Assembly (NCBI GenBank): GCA_029975965.1
Contig: JARKOV010000108.1
Coordinates: forward strand, 1-64,000
Source: Anaerolinea sp.
Lineage (GTDB): Bacteria; Chloroflexota; Anaerolineae; Anaerolineales; Anaerolineaceae
Reading direction: 5' to 3'
DNA length: 64,000 nucleotides
In this document: piece after piece, positions 26,098-34,801 of the stretch
Position numbering within the stretch: position 1 is the stretch's first letter
Layout: the number at the start of each line of letters is the position of its first letter
Notes under the pieces: model-generated
Told to the model about the DNA's origin: nothing
The model's input: only the letters and a program-made list of their open reading frames with translations
Database searches by the model: none
Made by a program: the position numbers and the translations under genes

Positions 26098-26778
26098 TTA
26101 TCGATCGGCAAACTTGTATCCGACCCCGTATACCATCAGGATGGAACGCGGCTCGCGCGGGTTCGGCTCGATTTTGCGGCGGATGTTCTTGATGTGCGCG
26201 TCGATGGCGCGCTCGTAGGATTCGATGGCCACGCCCTGCACGGCTTCGAGCAGTTGCGCGCGGGTAAAGACGCGCCCGGGCTGCCCGGCCAGCGTCGCCA
26301 GCAATTGAAACTCGGTGGGGGTCAGCGCCACTTCGCGCCCATCGACGGTCAACTGCATCCGCCCCAGGTCGAGGGTCAGGTTAGCGACGCGGATCACCTC
26401 CGCCGGCGCGGCGCTTTTCTCCGCGCGGCGCAGCACGGTGCGCACCCGCGCCACCAGCTCTTTGGGGCTGAACGGCTTGCTGATGTAGTCGTCGGCGCCC
26501 AGTTCCAGGCCAACCAGCGTGTCTGATTCATCGGAACGGGCGGTGAGCATGATGATGGGGATGTCCGATTCCTTGCGCAGCGTGCGGGTCACGTCCAGCC
26601 CGTCGATGTGCGGCAAGCCCAGGTCCAGCACCACCAGGTCGGGGCGTTGGGCGCGGAAAGCCGTGAGCGCAGCCGCGCCGTCCGCGGCGGTCAGCACGCG
26701 GAAGCCGGCATGCTCGAGGTAATCCTGCACCAGGCGGGTGATCTTGGCTTCATCGTCGACGACCAGGATGGTTTTCAT
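26098..26778 (-). CDS. OmpR-family response regulator
   Basis: 226 residues. The receiver domain (about 1-115) has ILVVDDE, the phospho-acceptor Asp in LVVLDLGLP, and the Lys in ISKPFSPKEL. The winged-helix DNA-binding domain (about 130-226) has ALTPTEFQLLATLA and YGVGYKFAD at its end. The start was taken at MKTILVVDDE; the upstream extension is not credible. A TATACT lies 8 bases before this ATG, so the mRNA may be leaderless. Cotranscribed with the histidine kinase. Confidence 0.94.
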   Translation of the reverse strand: MKTILVVDDEAKITRLVQDYLEHAGFRVLTAADGAAALTAFRAQRPDLVVLDLGLPHIDGLDVTRTLRKESDIPIIMLTARSDESDTLVGLELGADDYISKPFSPKELVARVRTVLRRAEKSAAPAEVIRVANLTLDLGRMQLTVDGREVALTPTEFQLLATLAGQPGRVFTRAQLLEAVQGVAIESYERAIDAHIKNIRRKIEPNPREPRSILMVYGVGYKFADR

Positions 26779-26786
26779 TCGATTTG

Positions 26787-26792
26787 AGTATA
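26787..26792 (-). promoter_or_regulatory. -10 element giving a possibly leaderless transcript
   Basis: On the minus strand TATACT lies 8 bases upstream of the response-regulator ATG (26778). Transcription would begin at or within two bases of the start codon. No -35 box was recognised. Confidence 0.45.
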
Positions 26793-26804
26793 GCATGACG
26801 CGGG

Positions 26805-26832
26805 AGAGGCGGCTCGCCATCGAGCCGCCTCT
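26805..26832 (-). terminator. Hairpin after the small membrane protein gene
   Basis: AGAGGCGGCTCG and CGAGCCGCCTCT form a 12-bp perfect stem with a 4-base loop, 14 bases past the stop of the gene at 26846 on the minus strand. No T-run follows. Confidence 0.55.
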
Positions 26833-26845
26833 GGAGGGTTTCCGG

Positions 26846-27262
26846 TTACCCGGCAGGTTTGTCGGTGTGCTCAGGCGGCGTTTCGTGCAGCTTGCGGTGC
26901 CATTCGGCCACCATAGGCGGCACTTTGTCCGCATCGAAGCCGTACGGGCCGGTGTGTTTCATGCCCCAGTGCCGCATTCCGGGGTGGAACCAGGGGCGGA
27001 AGAACAGCATGCGCACCAGCCCCCCGACCAGGAAGATTCCCAGCAGGACGGCTAAAAAGCCCATTCCCCAGCCCCAGGGGTGGTAGTAGAAGTGCGGGTA
27101 AACATACGGGGCCGCCTGCAAGCCGGCTTCGGGCGGCGACAGTTGACTGCTGACGAGCAATCCCTGGGCCACGCCGGCGTTGTAGACGTACACCCCAAGC
27201 GCCACCACGCCCGCGATGAGCAGGATTCCGAACAAGATGCGAAATATGATCTGACCTTTCAT
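26846..27262 (-). CDS. Small membrane protein next to the two-component system
   Basis: 138 residues with two transmembrane helices (about 4-26 and 65-90) and an aromatic/His-rich linker (YVYPHFYYHPWGWGMG). The C-terminus resembles tails of short membrane proteins found beside OmpR-type regulators in Chloroflexota. No named function. The ATG follows AAAGGAGAAATGCC. It could be a sensor accessory for the kinase, which lacks a sensing domain. Confidence 0.7.
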   Translation of the reverse strand: MKGQIIFRILFGILLIAGVVALGVYVYNAGVAQGLLVSSQLSPPEAGLQAAPYVYPHFYYHPWGWGMGFLAVLLGIFLVGGLVRMLFFRPWFHPGMRHWGMKHTGPYGFDADKVPPMVAEWHRKLHETPPEHTDKPAG

Positions 27263-27360
27263 GGCATTTCTCCTTTCGATGTGCAACTCTGGTTGGATCA
27301 TACCGGCCGATTGTGGAGCAATTGTGAAGAGAAATCGGAGGAATTATGGAGAAGAGCGCG

Positions 27361-27590
27361 CCCGTCTCGGGCGAAGCGGCCTCTCATTCTCGGTGCCAGA
27401 GAGGCTGCCGCGTCGCCGCAGGCGGCTCCTCGCAGCGACATGCCGCAGCGTTGTGGCGAGTCCGACTCGGGCGAAGCGGCCTCTCATTCTCGGTGCCAGA
27501 GAGGCTGCCGAGTCGCCGCGGGAGGCTCCTCGCAGCGACATGGCGCGGCGTTGTGGCTAACCCGTCTCGGAGCGAAGCAGGCTCCCTCTG
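27361..27590. repeat. 100-bp tandem repeat, two full copies and a partial third
   Basis: The unit begins YCCGWCTCGG and repeats with an exact 100-base period (27361, 27461, 27561); the third copy decays after about 30 bases. Each unit contains a hairpin (GCCTCTC...GAGAGGC). Short ORFs through it on both strands are repeat artefacts. The remaining 27591-27719 holds the leader of the nucleotidyltransferase gene, with a possible -10 TAGAAT at about 27684. Confidence 0.9.
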
Positions 27591-27719
27591 GGGCGGGTCG
27601 TAGCCTGGGTTCCCTTGCTGGAGCGCGCACCGCTCCGGCCTATATTTGGGCTTTAAGGGCGTTCGGCGCATTCGCAGCACTCGTGATAGAATCGAAAAAA
27701 AGCGACAGGGGAGAACAAA

Positions 27720-28733
27720 ATGCCTGATCGAAAACTGACCATCGCCGTGCCCATGGCCGGGCTGGGGACGCGCATGCGACCGCATACCTGGAGCAAACCC
27801 AAACCGCTCATCTCGCTGGCCGGGCGCACCGTGCTCGATTTCGTGCTGGATCAATTTGACACCATCCCCCCCGATTTCGACGTCAAATACGTATTTATCA
27901 TCGGCCCATCGCAGGGAGACCAGGTGCGTGAGCACATGGAGGAATTCCACCCGGCCAAGAAAGTGCATTTCGTCGTGCAGGCCGAAATGCGCGGCCAGTC
28001 GGACGCGCTCTACCTGGCGCGCGAGCACCTGGACGGCCCGATGATCATGGCTTTTTCCGATACGTTGATCGAAACGGATTTCTCTTTCCTCAAAGACAGC
28101 CCGCCCCAAGCGGCTGCCTGGGTCAAAGCGGTGCCTGACCCGCGCCGGTTTGGCGTGACCGAATTGGGGAAAGACGGCTTTGTCCGGCGGCTGATCGAGA
28201 AGCCAACCGATATGAGCAACAACCTGGTGGTGGTCGGTTGTTACTATTTTCACGACGGTTGCGCGCTGATCTCGGCGATCGAAGAGCAAATGTCGCGCAA
28301 AGTGCTGTTGAAAAACGAATTTTTCCTGGCGGATGCGGTCAACATCCTGCTCGAGCGCGGTTTGCGCATGGGCGTAAAACCGGTCGAAGTGTGGTTGGAC
28401 GCGGGCACCCCCGAGACGCTGCTGGAGACCAATCGCTACCTGCTGGACCACGGGCGCGACAACACCGCTCAGGCGCAGCGCCCCGGAGTCACCATCATTC
28501 CCCCTGTCTTTATTCACCCGACTGCCAAAGTGGAAGCCTCGGTGATTGGCCCCCATGTGTCAATCGGCGCCGGTTGCACGTTAAAGCGCGCCATCGTCAG
28601 CAACACGATTATCGATGAGGGCTCCGAGATCCAAGACATCGCCGTCGATGAGTCGCTGCTCGGAAGGCAGGTCAGCCTGACCGGTCAGCCGCTGCACCTC
28701 AACCTGGGTGACCAATCCTGGGCGGTGCGTTGA
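27720..28733 (+). CDS. NDP-sugar nucleotidyltransferase
   Basis: 337 residues. The N-terminal GT-A-like nucleotidyltransferase domain (about 5-245) has PMAGLGTRMRPHTWSKPKPL, the nucleotide-binding signature of glucose-1-phosphate thymidylyl- or uridylyltransferases. The C-terminus (about 255-337) is a short left-handed beta-helix (PVFIHPTAKVEASVIGPHVS). It makes an activated sugar for glycan synthesis; the base and sugar cannot be fixed from sequence. ATG start with GGGGAG upstream. Confidence 0.88.
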   Translation: MPDRKLTIAVPMAGLGTRMRPHTWSKPKPLISLAGRTVLDFVLDQFDTIPPDFDVKYVFIIGPSQGDQVREHMEEFHPAKKVHFVVQAEMRGQSDALYLAREHLDGPMIMAFSDTLIETDFSFLKDSPPQAAAWVKAVPDPRRFGVTELGKDGFVRRLIEKPTDMSNNLVVVGCYYFHDGCALISAIEEQMSRKVLLKNEFFLADAVNILLERGLRMGVKPVEVWLDAGTPETLLETNRYLLDHGRDNTAQAQRPGVTIIPPVFIHPTAKVEASVIGPHVSIGAGCTLKRAIVSNTIIDEGSEIQDIAVDESLLGRQVSLTGQPLHLNLGDQSWAVR

Positions 28734-28736
28734 GCC

Positions 28737-28949
28737 GTGAAAGCCGCGCGCGTCGTGTGTCGCTCTGAGTACGAGTACGCCCAGCGACCGGTGGCGGTGT
28801 GGTTGAATGGCGAGCGCCTGGCGGTGGAAGCGGTGGAAGCTGAATGGCGCACCCCAGGCGGGAAATCCTTTCGGGTGCGCTGCGCCGGCGGGACCTGGAT
28901 GACCCTGATCTATGACGAGGATGGGGAAAGCTGGTTTGCCGACGAATAA
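28737..28949 (+). CDS. Conserved-looking small protein of unknown function
   Basis: 70 residues starting at a GTG 3 bases after the nucleotidyltransferase stop. It has a beta-rich pattern: PVAVWLNGERLAVEAVEAEW, then FRVRCAGGTWMTLIYDEDGE. I do not recognise it with confidence. Close coupling to the upstream gene suggests cotranscription. Confidence 0.55.
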   Translation: MKAARVVCRSEYEYAQRPVAVWLNGERLAVEAVEAEWRTPGGKSFRVRCAGGTWMTLIYDEDGESWFADE

Positions 28950-29008
28950 ATTCCGCTCCCTGGGGGCGGTTTGGGGCCCGCCGGGTGGGGGTATTTTCAA
29001 GGATCGTA

Positions 29009-29014
29009 TATAAT
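29009..29014 (+). promoter_or_regulatory. -10 element before a structured leader
   Basis: A perfect TATAAT inside GTATATAATAG. No good -35 is visible. A start near 29021 would coincide with the 5' strand of the leader helix described next. Confidence 0.5.
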
Positions 29015-29019
29015 AGAAA

Positions 29020-29147
29020 GCGTTCGCAAGCCGTCCGTCCCGTGCTCGCTGGGGGCCGGACGTGGTCCATTGAGATGATCTGCACTCCGCAGGCGAGGAA
29101 CCATCGCCTGCGGTTACACTAACCCCATCGTTACGAAGGGTGAACGC
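29020..29147 (+). promoter_or_regulatory. Possible structured 5' leader with a closing helix at the start codon
   Basis: GCGTTC (29020-29025) can pair with GAACGC (29142-29147), which abuts the ATG. Inside lie a hairpin with CGTCC/GGACG arms (29032-29062) and a perfect 10-bp hairpin CCGCAGGCGA/TCGCCTGCGG (29087-29113). The arrangement is a three-way junction that would enclose the ribosome site AAGGG (29137-29141). It matches no riboswitch class I know. Confidence 0.4.
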
Positions 29148-30305
29148 ATGAGCGATCTCTATTTCGCCAGGCGGATGGAAGGCTTGAAGCCGTCCGCGAT
29201 CCGCAAATTTTTCGACATCGTCGCCACGATGAAAGACGTGATCTCACTGGGGATCGGCGAGCCGGATTTCGACACTCCCGAGCCGATCGTCCAGGCCGGG
29301 GTGCGCTCCTTGCTGGCCGGTGAGACGCATTACACCTCCAACGTGGGGATGCTCGAGCTGCGCCAGGCGCTTGCCGCGCACCTCGCCCGGCTCTACCAGG
29401 TGCGCTACGACCCGGGTGAGATTGTCATCACCGTGGGCGGCTCCGAAGCGCTCTACCTGGCGGCGACGGCTTTCGTCAACCCCGGCGACGAGGTGATCAT
29501 TCCCACGCCCTGCTTTGTGTCTTACCAGGCGCAGGTTCACCTGGCGGGCGGGGTGCCGGTAGAAGTCCCCAGCCGAATGGAGAACAACTTCGAGGTGGAC
29601 CCGCGCGATGTGGAGGCGGTGATCACCCCGCGCACCAAAGCGATTTTGCTCGGTTATCCCTCTAACCCAACCGGCGCGGTGGCACGCATGGAGACCTTGA
29701 TGGAGATTGCCCGGCTGGCTGAAAAACACAACCTGGTCGTTTTCTCCGACGAGATCTACGACCGGCTGGTGTACGGCGTCCAGCACGTGTGCTTCCCGGC
29801 GCTGCCCGGAATGTGGAAGCGCACCATCCTGCTGGGCGGATTCTCCAAGGACTATGCCATGACCGGCTGGCGCATCGGGTACGCCGCCGCGCCCGCCGAC
29901 CTGATCAAGGGACTGTTGCGCGTGCACCAGTACACGGTGATGTGCGCCTCGACGACCGCCCAGGTGGCGGCGACGCAAGGGTTGTTGCACGGCGAAGAGC
30001 ATGTGCAGCGCATGGTGGCGGAATACGACCGGCGCCGGCGGTTGATCGTGGACGGCTTCAACCAGATTGGATTGCCGACCTTTGAGCCGCGCGGCGCGTT
30101 CTACGCCTTCCCGAAGGTGTCTGGCACCGGTTTGGATGACGAGACGTTTGCCAATCGCCTGCTGCAGGAAGAGCAGGTGGCAGCCATTCCGGGGTCTGGG
30201 TTTGGCGCGGGTGGGGCGGGGCACCTGCGCTGCTCGTATGCCACCGCTTACGACCGCATCGAAGAGGCCCTGCGCCGGATCGAGCGTTTCGTCAACCGCC
30301 TGTAG
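29148..30305 (+). CDS. PLP-dependent aminotransferase, class I/II
   Basis: 385 residues of the aspartate aminotransferase fold. SLGIGEPDFDTP (about 31-42) is the substrate-loop motif. YPSNPTGA lies near 170. The PLP lysine is in LGGFSKDYAMTGWRIGYAAA (about 229-248). RCSYATAYDRIEEAL near the end holds the carboxylate-binding Arg. The substrate range (Asp, Ala, aromatic, methionine-salvage) cannot be decided. A structured leader lies upstream, and the esterase gene follows after 21 bases. Confidence 0.92.
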   Translation: MSDLYFARRMEGLKPSAIRKFFDIVATMKDVISLGIGEPDFDTPEPIVQAGVRSLLAGETHYTSNVGMLELRQALAAHLARLYQVRYDPGEIVITVGGSEALYLAATAFVNPGDEVIIPTPCFVSYQAQVHLAGGVPVEVPSRMENNFEVDPRDVEAVITPRTKAILLGYPSNPTGAVARMETLMEIARLAEKHNLVVFSDEIYDRLVYGVQHVCFPALPGMWKRTILLGGFSKDYAMTGWRIGYAAAPADLIKGLLRVHQYTVMCASTTAQVAATQGLLHGEEHVQRMVAEYDRRRRLIVDGFNQIGLPTFEPRGAFYAFPKVSGTGLDDETFANRLLQEEQVAAIPGSGFGAGGAGHLRCSYATAYDRIEEALRRIERFVNRL

Positions 30306-30326
30306 TCTTGAGGATGGAGGCTTTGG

Positions 30327-31301
30327 ATGCCGCTGACCTTTGATTTTCCACTCGAGCAACTCAAAACTTACCGGGGTATCAACCCCAAGCCGGCCGATTT
30401 CGAAGCGTATTGGGACAGGGCGCTGGCCGAAATGCGCGCCGTGGATGCCCAGGTCGAGCTGGTGCCAGCCGATTTCCAGGCGCCGATCGCCGACTGCTTT
30501 CACCTTTACTTCACCGGGGTGGGCGGAGCAAGGGTGCACGCCAAGCTGCTGCGCCCCAAGAATGCCTCTGCGCCGCACCCCGCGGTGGTGATGTTCCACG
30601 GTTACACCGGCGACTCGGGCGATTGGTCGGACAAACTGGGTTACGTGGGGTCGGGATTCACCGTTGCGGCGCTGGACTGCCGCGGGCAGGGCGGTCTTTC
30701 AGAAGACAGCGGCGGCGTGAGCGGCAACACGCAGCACGGGCACATCATCCGCGGTCTGGACGATGCCTTGAATGGTCGGCCCGAGGCGCTGCTCTACCGC
30801 CAGATCTTCCTCGACACGGCGCAACTGGCGAAAATCGTCATGGAGATGCCTGAGGTCGACCCGGCGCGGGTCGGGGCGACGGGGGGCAGCCAGGGCGGGG
30901 CGCTGACGGTGGCCTGTGCGTCGCTCGAGCCGCGCATCCGGCGGGCTGCGCCGGTTTTCCCCTTCCTCAGCGATTACCAGCGCGTGTGGGAGATGGACCA
31001 GGCCAAAGACGCGTACGCCGAGTTGAGGGAATTCTTCCGCCACTTCGACCCGCGCCACGAGCGGGAGCAAGCCGTCTTCACCAACCTGGGTTACATCGAC
31101 ATTCAGCACCTGGCGCAGCGCATCCGCGGCGAGATCCTCTGGCCGATCGGCCTGATGGACACCATTTGCCCGCCTTCCAGCCAGTTTGCGGCGTACAACA
31201 AGATCGCCGCGCCCAAGTCGATGGTGGTCTACCCCGATTTTGGGCACGAAGGCCTGCCGGGGGTGAACGACCTCATCTTCCAATTCCTCGCCGGCATGTG
31301 A
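30327..31301 (+). CDS. Acetylxylan esterase / cephalosporin-C deacetylase family
   Basis: 324 residues, the usual AXE1 (CE7) length. The N-terminal FDFPLEQLKTYRGINPKPAD is typical. The nucleophile Ser is in GATGGSQGGALT (about 185-196). Asp is in GLMDTICPPSSQF and His in YPDFGHEGL. It removes acetyl groups from xylo-oligosaccharides or similar small esters, in the cytoplasm since no signal peptide is present. ATG preceded by GGATGGAGG. Probably cotranscribed with the aminotransferase. Confidence 0.9.
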   Translation: MPLTFDFPLEQLKTYRGINPKPADFEAYWDRALAEMRAVDAQVELVPADFQAPIADCFHLYFTGVGGARVHAKLLRPKNASAPHPAVVMFHGYTGDSGDWSDKLGYVGSGFTVAALDCRGQGGLSEDSGGVSGNTQHGHIIRGLDDALNGRPEALLYRQIFLDTAQLAKIVMEMPEVDPARVGATGGSQGGALTVACASLEPRIRRAAPVFPFLSDYQRVWEMDQAKDAYAELREFFRHFDPRHEREQAVFTNLGYIDIQHLAQRIRGEILWPIGLMDTICPPSSQFAAYNKIAAPKSMVVYPDFGHEGLPGVNDLIFQFLAGM

Positions 31302-31318
31302 GCCGGTTAAATTAAAAT

Positions 31319-31346
31319 GATGTTGGGCGCGGACGCGCCCAACATC
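31319..31346. terminator. Bidirectional hairpin between convergent genes
   Basis: GATGTTGGGCGCG and CGCGCCCAACATC form a near-perfect stem between the esterase and glpX, which are convergent. Only weak T-content follows. Confidence 0.6.
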
Positions 31347-31366
31347 GTCACGAAATTGGATGCCCC

Positions 31367-32353
31367 TCAATACTCAATTGCGCTGATGCGGCCGAGCTTA
31401 TCCAGGCGGTGGGTGGCCTGGATGCGCCGCACCGTGCCGGTGAGGCTGCGCATCACCAGGCTGTCGGTGGTTGCGCCGCGGGCGAAATAGTCGACCCCCT
31501 TGAGCAGGTCGCCGCTGGTGATGCCGGTCACGGCGAAGAACACATCGTTGGAGGCGACCAGGTCGTCGAGGGTGAGCACGCGCTGCGGGTCGTAGCCCAA
31601 TGCGCGCGCCCTGGCGGCTTCCTCCTCGTTGCGCGGGGCCAGCCTGCCCTGGATGTTCCCGCCCAGGCAGCGCAGCGCGCATGCGGCGATGACCCCTTCG
31701 GGGCTGCCGCCGATACCGAGCAAAACGTCGATACCCGAGTCGGGCATGCCGGTCATCAGCGCCCCGGCGACATCCCCGTCTGGAATCAGGCGGATGCGCG
31801 CGCCGCAGGCGCGCACCTCGTCGATTAATTGGGTGTGGCGTGGACGGTCCAAGATGACGACGGTCAGGTCTTCGACCTGCTCGCCTTTGGCGCGAGCAAT
31901 CTTTTGCAGGTTGTCGCGCACGGGCGCCTCCAGATCGATCACATCCCGCGCCTCAGGTCCAACGGCGATTTTTTGCATGTAGAAAGCCGGACCCGGATCG
32001 AGCATGGTGCCGCGCGGCGCCAGCGCCACGGTGCAGACCGCGTTCCACAGGCCCATCGCCAGCGGGCGCGTCCCGTCGATGGGATCGACCGCCAGGTCGA
32101 GCAGCGGCGCCGAGCCGCTGCCGAGGTGCTCGCCATTGTAGAGCATGGGCGCTTCGTCTTTTTCCCCCTCGCCGATCACCACCACGGCATCCATCTCGAT
32201 GGTATTGAGCACCAGGCGCATGGCTTCCACCGCGGCCCGGTCGGCAGCAATTTTGTCCCCACGCCCCATGTGCCGCCCCGCAGCCAGCGCGGCGGCTTCG
32301 GTGACGCGCACCAGGTCAAGAGCCAGGTTGCGGGTCGGGCTGCGTGAGATCAT
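31367..32353 (-). CDS. glpX: Class II fructose-1,6-bisphosphatase
   Basis: 328 residues. It hydrolyses fructose-1,6-bisphosphate to fructose-6-phosphate in gluconeogenesis. Class II signatures in order: GRGDKIAADRAAVEAM (about 30-45), VVIGEGEKDEAPMLYNG, metal site DPIDGTRPLAMG, and LLGIGGSPEGVIAACALRCL. It may also cleave sedoheptulose-1,7-bisphosphate, as some GlpX proteins do. The ATG follows CCAGGAGGTGCACG on the minus strand. Confidence 0.95.
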   Translation of the reverse strand: MISRSPTRNLALDLVRVTEAAALAAGRHMGRGDKIAADRAAVEAMRLVLNTIEMDAVVVIGEGEKDEAPMLYNGEHLGSGSAPLLDLAVDPIDGTRPLAMGLWNAVCTVALAPRGTMLDPGPAFYMQKIAVGPEARDVIDLEAPVRDNLQKIARAKGEQVEDLTVVILDRPRHTQLIDEVRACGARIRLIPDGDVAGALMTGMPDSGIDVLLGIGGSPEGVIAACALRCLGGNIQGRLAPRNEEEAARARALGYDPQRVLTLDDLVASNDVFFAVTGITSGDLLKGVDYFARGATTDSLVMRSLTGTVRRIQATHRLDKLGRISAIEY

Positions 32354-32375
32354 CGTGCACCTCCTGGATTAAGCT

Positions 32376-32408
32376 GCAAGGGCACGGCTTGAATGGCTGT
32401 GCCCTTGC
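32376..32408 (-). terminator. Hairpin between cdsA and glpX
   Basis: GCAAGGGCAC and GTGCCCTTGC form a 10-bp perfect stem. It lies downstream of cdsA and upstream of glpX on the minus strand, so it probably ends the frr-uppS-cdsA transcript. Confidence 0.55.
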
Positions 32409-32449
32409 GGGGATACGATCGTTGGGGATAGAAAGACGGCTGGATCATG

Positions 32450-33301
32450 TCAGGTGAGCCAGGTGATCAGGTAAAAACCGAGCGGGGCGGCCCACAACCA
32501 GGAATCGATGCGGTCGAGAACACCGCCGTGCCCCGGCAAAATCTGGCTGGTGTCTTTGACGCCGAAGCCCCGCTTGAGCATGCTTTCGCCCAGGTCGCCG
32601 ATGGGGGAGAGCACCGCGACGACGACCGCCACGATGAGCGCATTGTCCAGGGTCACCGCCGGCGCGCGAAGGTGCCAAAGCGCGGCCAACCCGAGGGTGC
32701 CCAGCACGCCGAGGATGATTCCCGACAGGTAGCCCTCCCAGCTCTTCTTTGGACTGATCAGCGGGGCCATTTTATGGCGCCCAATCCGGCTGCCCACCAG
32801 GTAAGCCCCGGCATCGCACAGCCAGATGGCCGGCATGACAACCAGGAACCACCATTCGCCATCCGGCAGGGCGCGGAGGGCGATCAGGTACGAGCCGAGC
32901 CAACCCAGGTAAACCAGCCCACCCAGGTTGATGTTGAAATCCACCGCGGCCGATTTCTGGTGTTTGCTGAATTCGAATAATTGCAGCGCCATGGCCAGCA
33001 GCACCCCGGTGACCAGCAGAGGCGCGATGACCGGCGGACCCCACAGGAACTGCCCGATGACCAGTGTCACCGCGCCGCCGGCCAGCAGGAGCAGCGAAGG
33101 GTGGTAGCCGCCGGCAGTGAAGAGCCGCCAGTATTCCCAGGCGGCGGTGCCGATGATGAGCGTGATGAAGAGGGTGAACGGCCAGCCGCCCAGCATGATC
33201 AACCACACGCCGAGCGGCACGAGCACGATCGCGACGAGGATTCGTTGCGAAAGCGAGCTCAATTTACTCACATGCGCTGTTAGTGGATGAGATACGGCCA
33301 T
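32450..33301 (-). CDS. cdsA: Phosphatidate cytidylyltransferase
   Basis: About 283 residues. It makes CDP-diacylglycerol from CTP and phosphatidic acid for phospholipid synthesis. About seven transmembrane helices are present. The C-terminal family signature region is PKKSWEGYLSGIILGVLG, with SPIGDLGESMLKRGFGVKDT holding the conserved Asp and Lys. The start is uncertain. ATG 33301 overlaps uppS by 38 bases; a GTG at 33271 overlaps by only 8; a longer reading from 33358 is less likely. Last gene of the frr-uppS-cdsA operon. Confidence 0.92.
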   Translation of the reverse strand: MAVSHPLTAHVSKLSSLSQRILVAIVLVPLGVWLIMLGGWPFTLFITLIIGTAAWEYWRLFTAGGYHPSLLLLAGGAVTLVIGQFLWGPPVIAPLLVTGVLLAMALQLFEFSKHQKSAAVDFNINLGGLVYLGWLGSYLIALRALPDGEWWFLVVMPAIWLCDAGAYLVGSRIGRHKMAPLISPKKSWEGYLSGIILGVLGTLGLAALWHLRAPAVTLDNALIVAVVVAVLSPIGDLGESMLKRGFGVKDTSQILPGHGGVLDRIDSWLWAAPLGFYLITWLT

Positions 33302-34004
33302 AGCGGCGGTCCCGGTGGCCGTATTCAACCAGGGCTTTGCGGTACTCCTCGCGGTCAAAGTCCGGCCAGTACGTCGGGGTGAAATACCATTCAGAATAGG
33401 CGCTTTGCCAGATGAGGAAATTGCTCACCCTCAACTCCCCCGAGGTGCGGATGACCATGTCGGGATCGGGCAGGCCGCTGGTGAAAAGATGCTGGCTGAC
33501 CAGCTCGGGGGTCACCTCTTCCGCTTTAACCCCCTCGCGGATGATGTCTTTAATCGCGCAGATGATTTCATCCTTTCCGCCGTAGTTGAAGGCGACATTC
33601 AACACCAGGCGGTCGTTGTTGCGGGTCAGCTCGACTGCGTCGAGCACTTTCTCTTGCAGCGAGGGTGGCAGGCGATCGAGGTGACCAATGTGGCGCAACT
33701 GGACGCCTTCCTGGTGCAACTCCTTCAGCTCGCGGTCGATCACATCCTCGAGGATGGACAGCAGCCCGGAGATCTCGTCCTGCGGGCGGCTCCAATTTTC
33801 GGTTGAAAAAGCATAAATGGTCAGGTATTTCACGCCAAATTCCACGCTGGCGCGGATGATGCGGCGCAGGTTCTCGGTCCCGGCGCGGTGGCCGGCCAGG
33901 CGCGGCAAGCCGCGTTTCGCGGCCCAGCGCCCGTTTCCATCCATGATGATCGCGACGTGTTGGGGTACTTTGGTAATCGTTTCAGTCTGCTCTTTAAGTG
34001 GCAT
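33264..34004 (-). CDS. uppS: Isoprenyl transferase (undecaprenyl diphosphate synthase)
   Basis: 246 residues of the cis-prenyltransferase family, which makes the undecaprenyl carrier for cell-wall and surface glycans. HVAIIMDGNGRWAAKRGLPR (about 16-35) holds the catalytic Asp. GVKYLTIYAFSTENWSRP and RTSGELRVSNFLIWQSAYSE (about 190-210) are diagnostic. It uses isopentenyl diphosphate, so the mevalonate genes near 47-51 kb would feed it. Lies 18 bases after frr and overlaps cdsA. Confidence 0.96.
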   Translation of the reverse strand: MPLKEQTETITKVPQHVAIIMDGNGRWAAKRGLPRLAGHRAGTENLRRIIRASVEFGVKYLTIYAFSTENWSRPQDEISGLLSILEDVIDRELKELHQEGVQLRHIGHLDRLPPSLQEKVLDAVELTRNNDRLVLNVAFNYGGKDEIICAIKDIIREGVKAEEVTPELVSQHLFTSGLPDPDMVIRTSGELRVSNFLIWQSAYSEWYFTPTYWPDFDREEYRKALVEYGHRDRRYGRISSTNSACE

Positions 34005-34022
34005 GGATCAGTCCGCGGAGGG

Positions 34023-34580
34023 TTAAACCTCCATGATCTCTTTCTCTTTTCGGGCGCCGACCTCGTCGATCTCCTGGATGAAGCGATCGGTGGCCTTCTG
34101 CAATTCCTCTTCGGCGTTTTCGAGATCGTCTTCCGAAATCAGTTTCTCTTTCTCGAACTCGCGCAAATCCTTGATCAGGTCGCGGCGGACGTTGCGCACA
34201 GCCACGCGCGCTTCTTCCAGCCGGTTGTGCACCACCTTGACCAGCTCGCGGCGGCGCTCTTCGGTTAATGGGGGTATGTTGAGCCGGATGACCTTGCCGT
34301 CGTTGTTGGGGGTTAGGCCTAACTCGGAGGCCAGGATGGCTCGTTCGATGCTCTTCAGGCTGGCCGCGTCAAAGGGGCGGATCAGTAAAACCCGCGCTTC
34401 GGGCACGCTGATCGACGCAAGCTGGATCATGGGGGTGGGCATGCCGTAGTACTCCACCTGGAGCCGTTCGACGAGGGCAGGGCTGGCCCGGCCGGTGCGA
34501 ATCCCGGCCAGATCTTCTTCGAGCGATTGAATGGAGCCCTTCATTCTGGTTTCTGCTTCTTTGATGGTTTCCTTAATCAC
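34023..34580 (-). CDS. frr: Ribosome recycling factor
   Basis: 185 residues, the standard length. It splits post-termination ribosomes together with EF-G. The motif RTGRASPALVERLQVEYYG (about 28-46) and NIPPLTEERRRELVKVV (about 115-131) are diagnostic. The GTG at 34580 is the start because GAGGAGG lies 5 bases before it; the longer reading from 34730 runs through the promoter region. First gene of frr-uppS-cdsA. No pyrH or tsf precedes it here. Confidence 0.96.
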   Translation of the reverse strand: MIKETIKEAETRMKGSIQSLEEDLAGIRTGRASPALVERLQVEYYGMPTPMIQLASISVPEARVLLIRPFDAASLKSIERAILASELGLTPNNDGKVIRLNIPPLTEERRRELVKVVHNRLEEARVAVRNVRRDLIKDLREFEKEKLISEDDLENAEEELQKATDRFIQEIDEVGARKEKEIMEV

Positions 34581-34801
34581 TTTGACCTCCTCAAGCGGTG
34601 CGGAGTCGATGCGGAAAAGGGCTGGCAATTCAAATCCGGGTGAAACATGACTTAAGCATACCCTAATTTTCCCTTTTTCGCTATACACCCGCGTGCGAGA
34701 GTGGGTACGGAGTCCATTCGGATGCGTCACCGGTCTGCGCCATGGCGGGGAAAATTTTAAGGTAATTTGATAGAACTTTAATTCTATTTTAGAACATTCG
34801 T

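Noticed and set aside
27361..27603. Short open frames on both strands in the 100-bp repeat
   Set aside because: They exist only because the repeated unit lacks stops; there is no ribosome site or family similarity.
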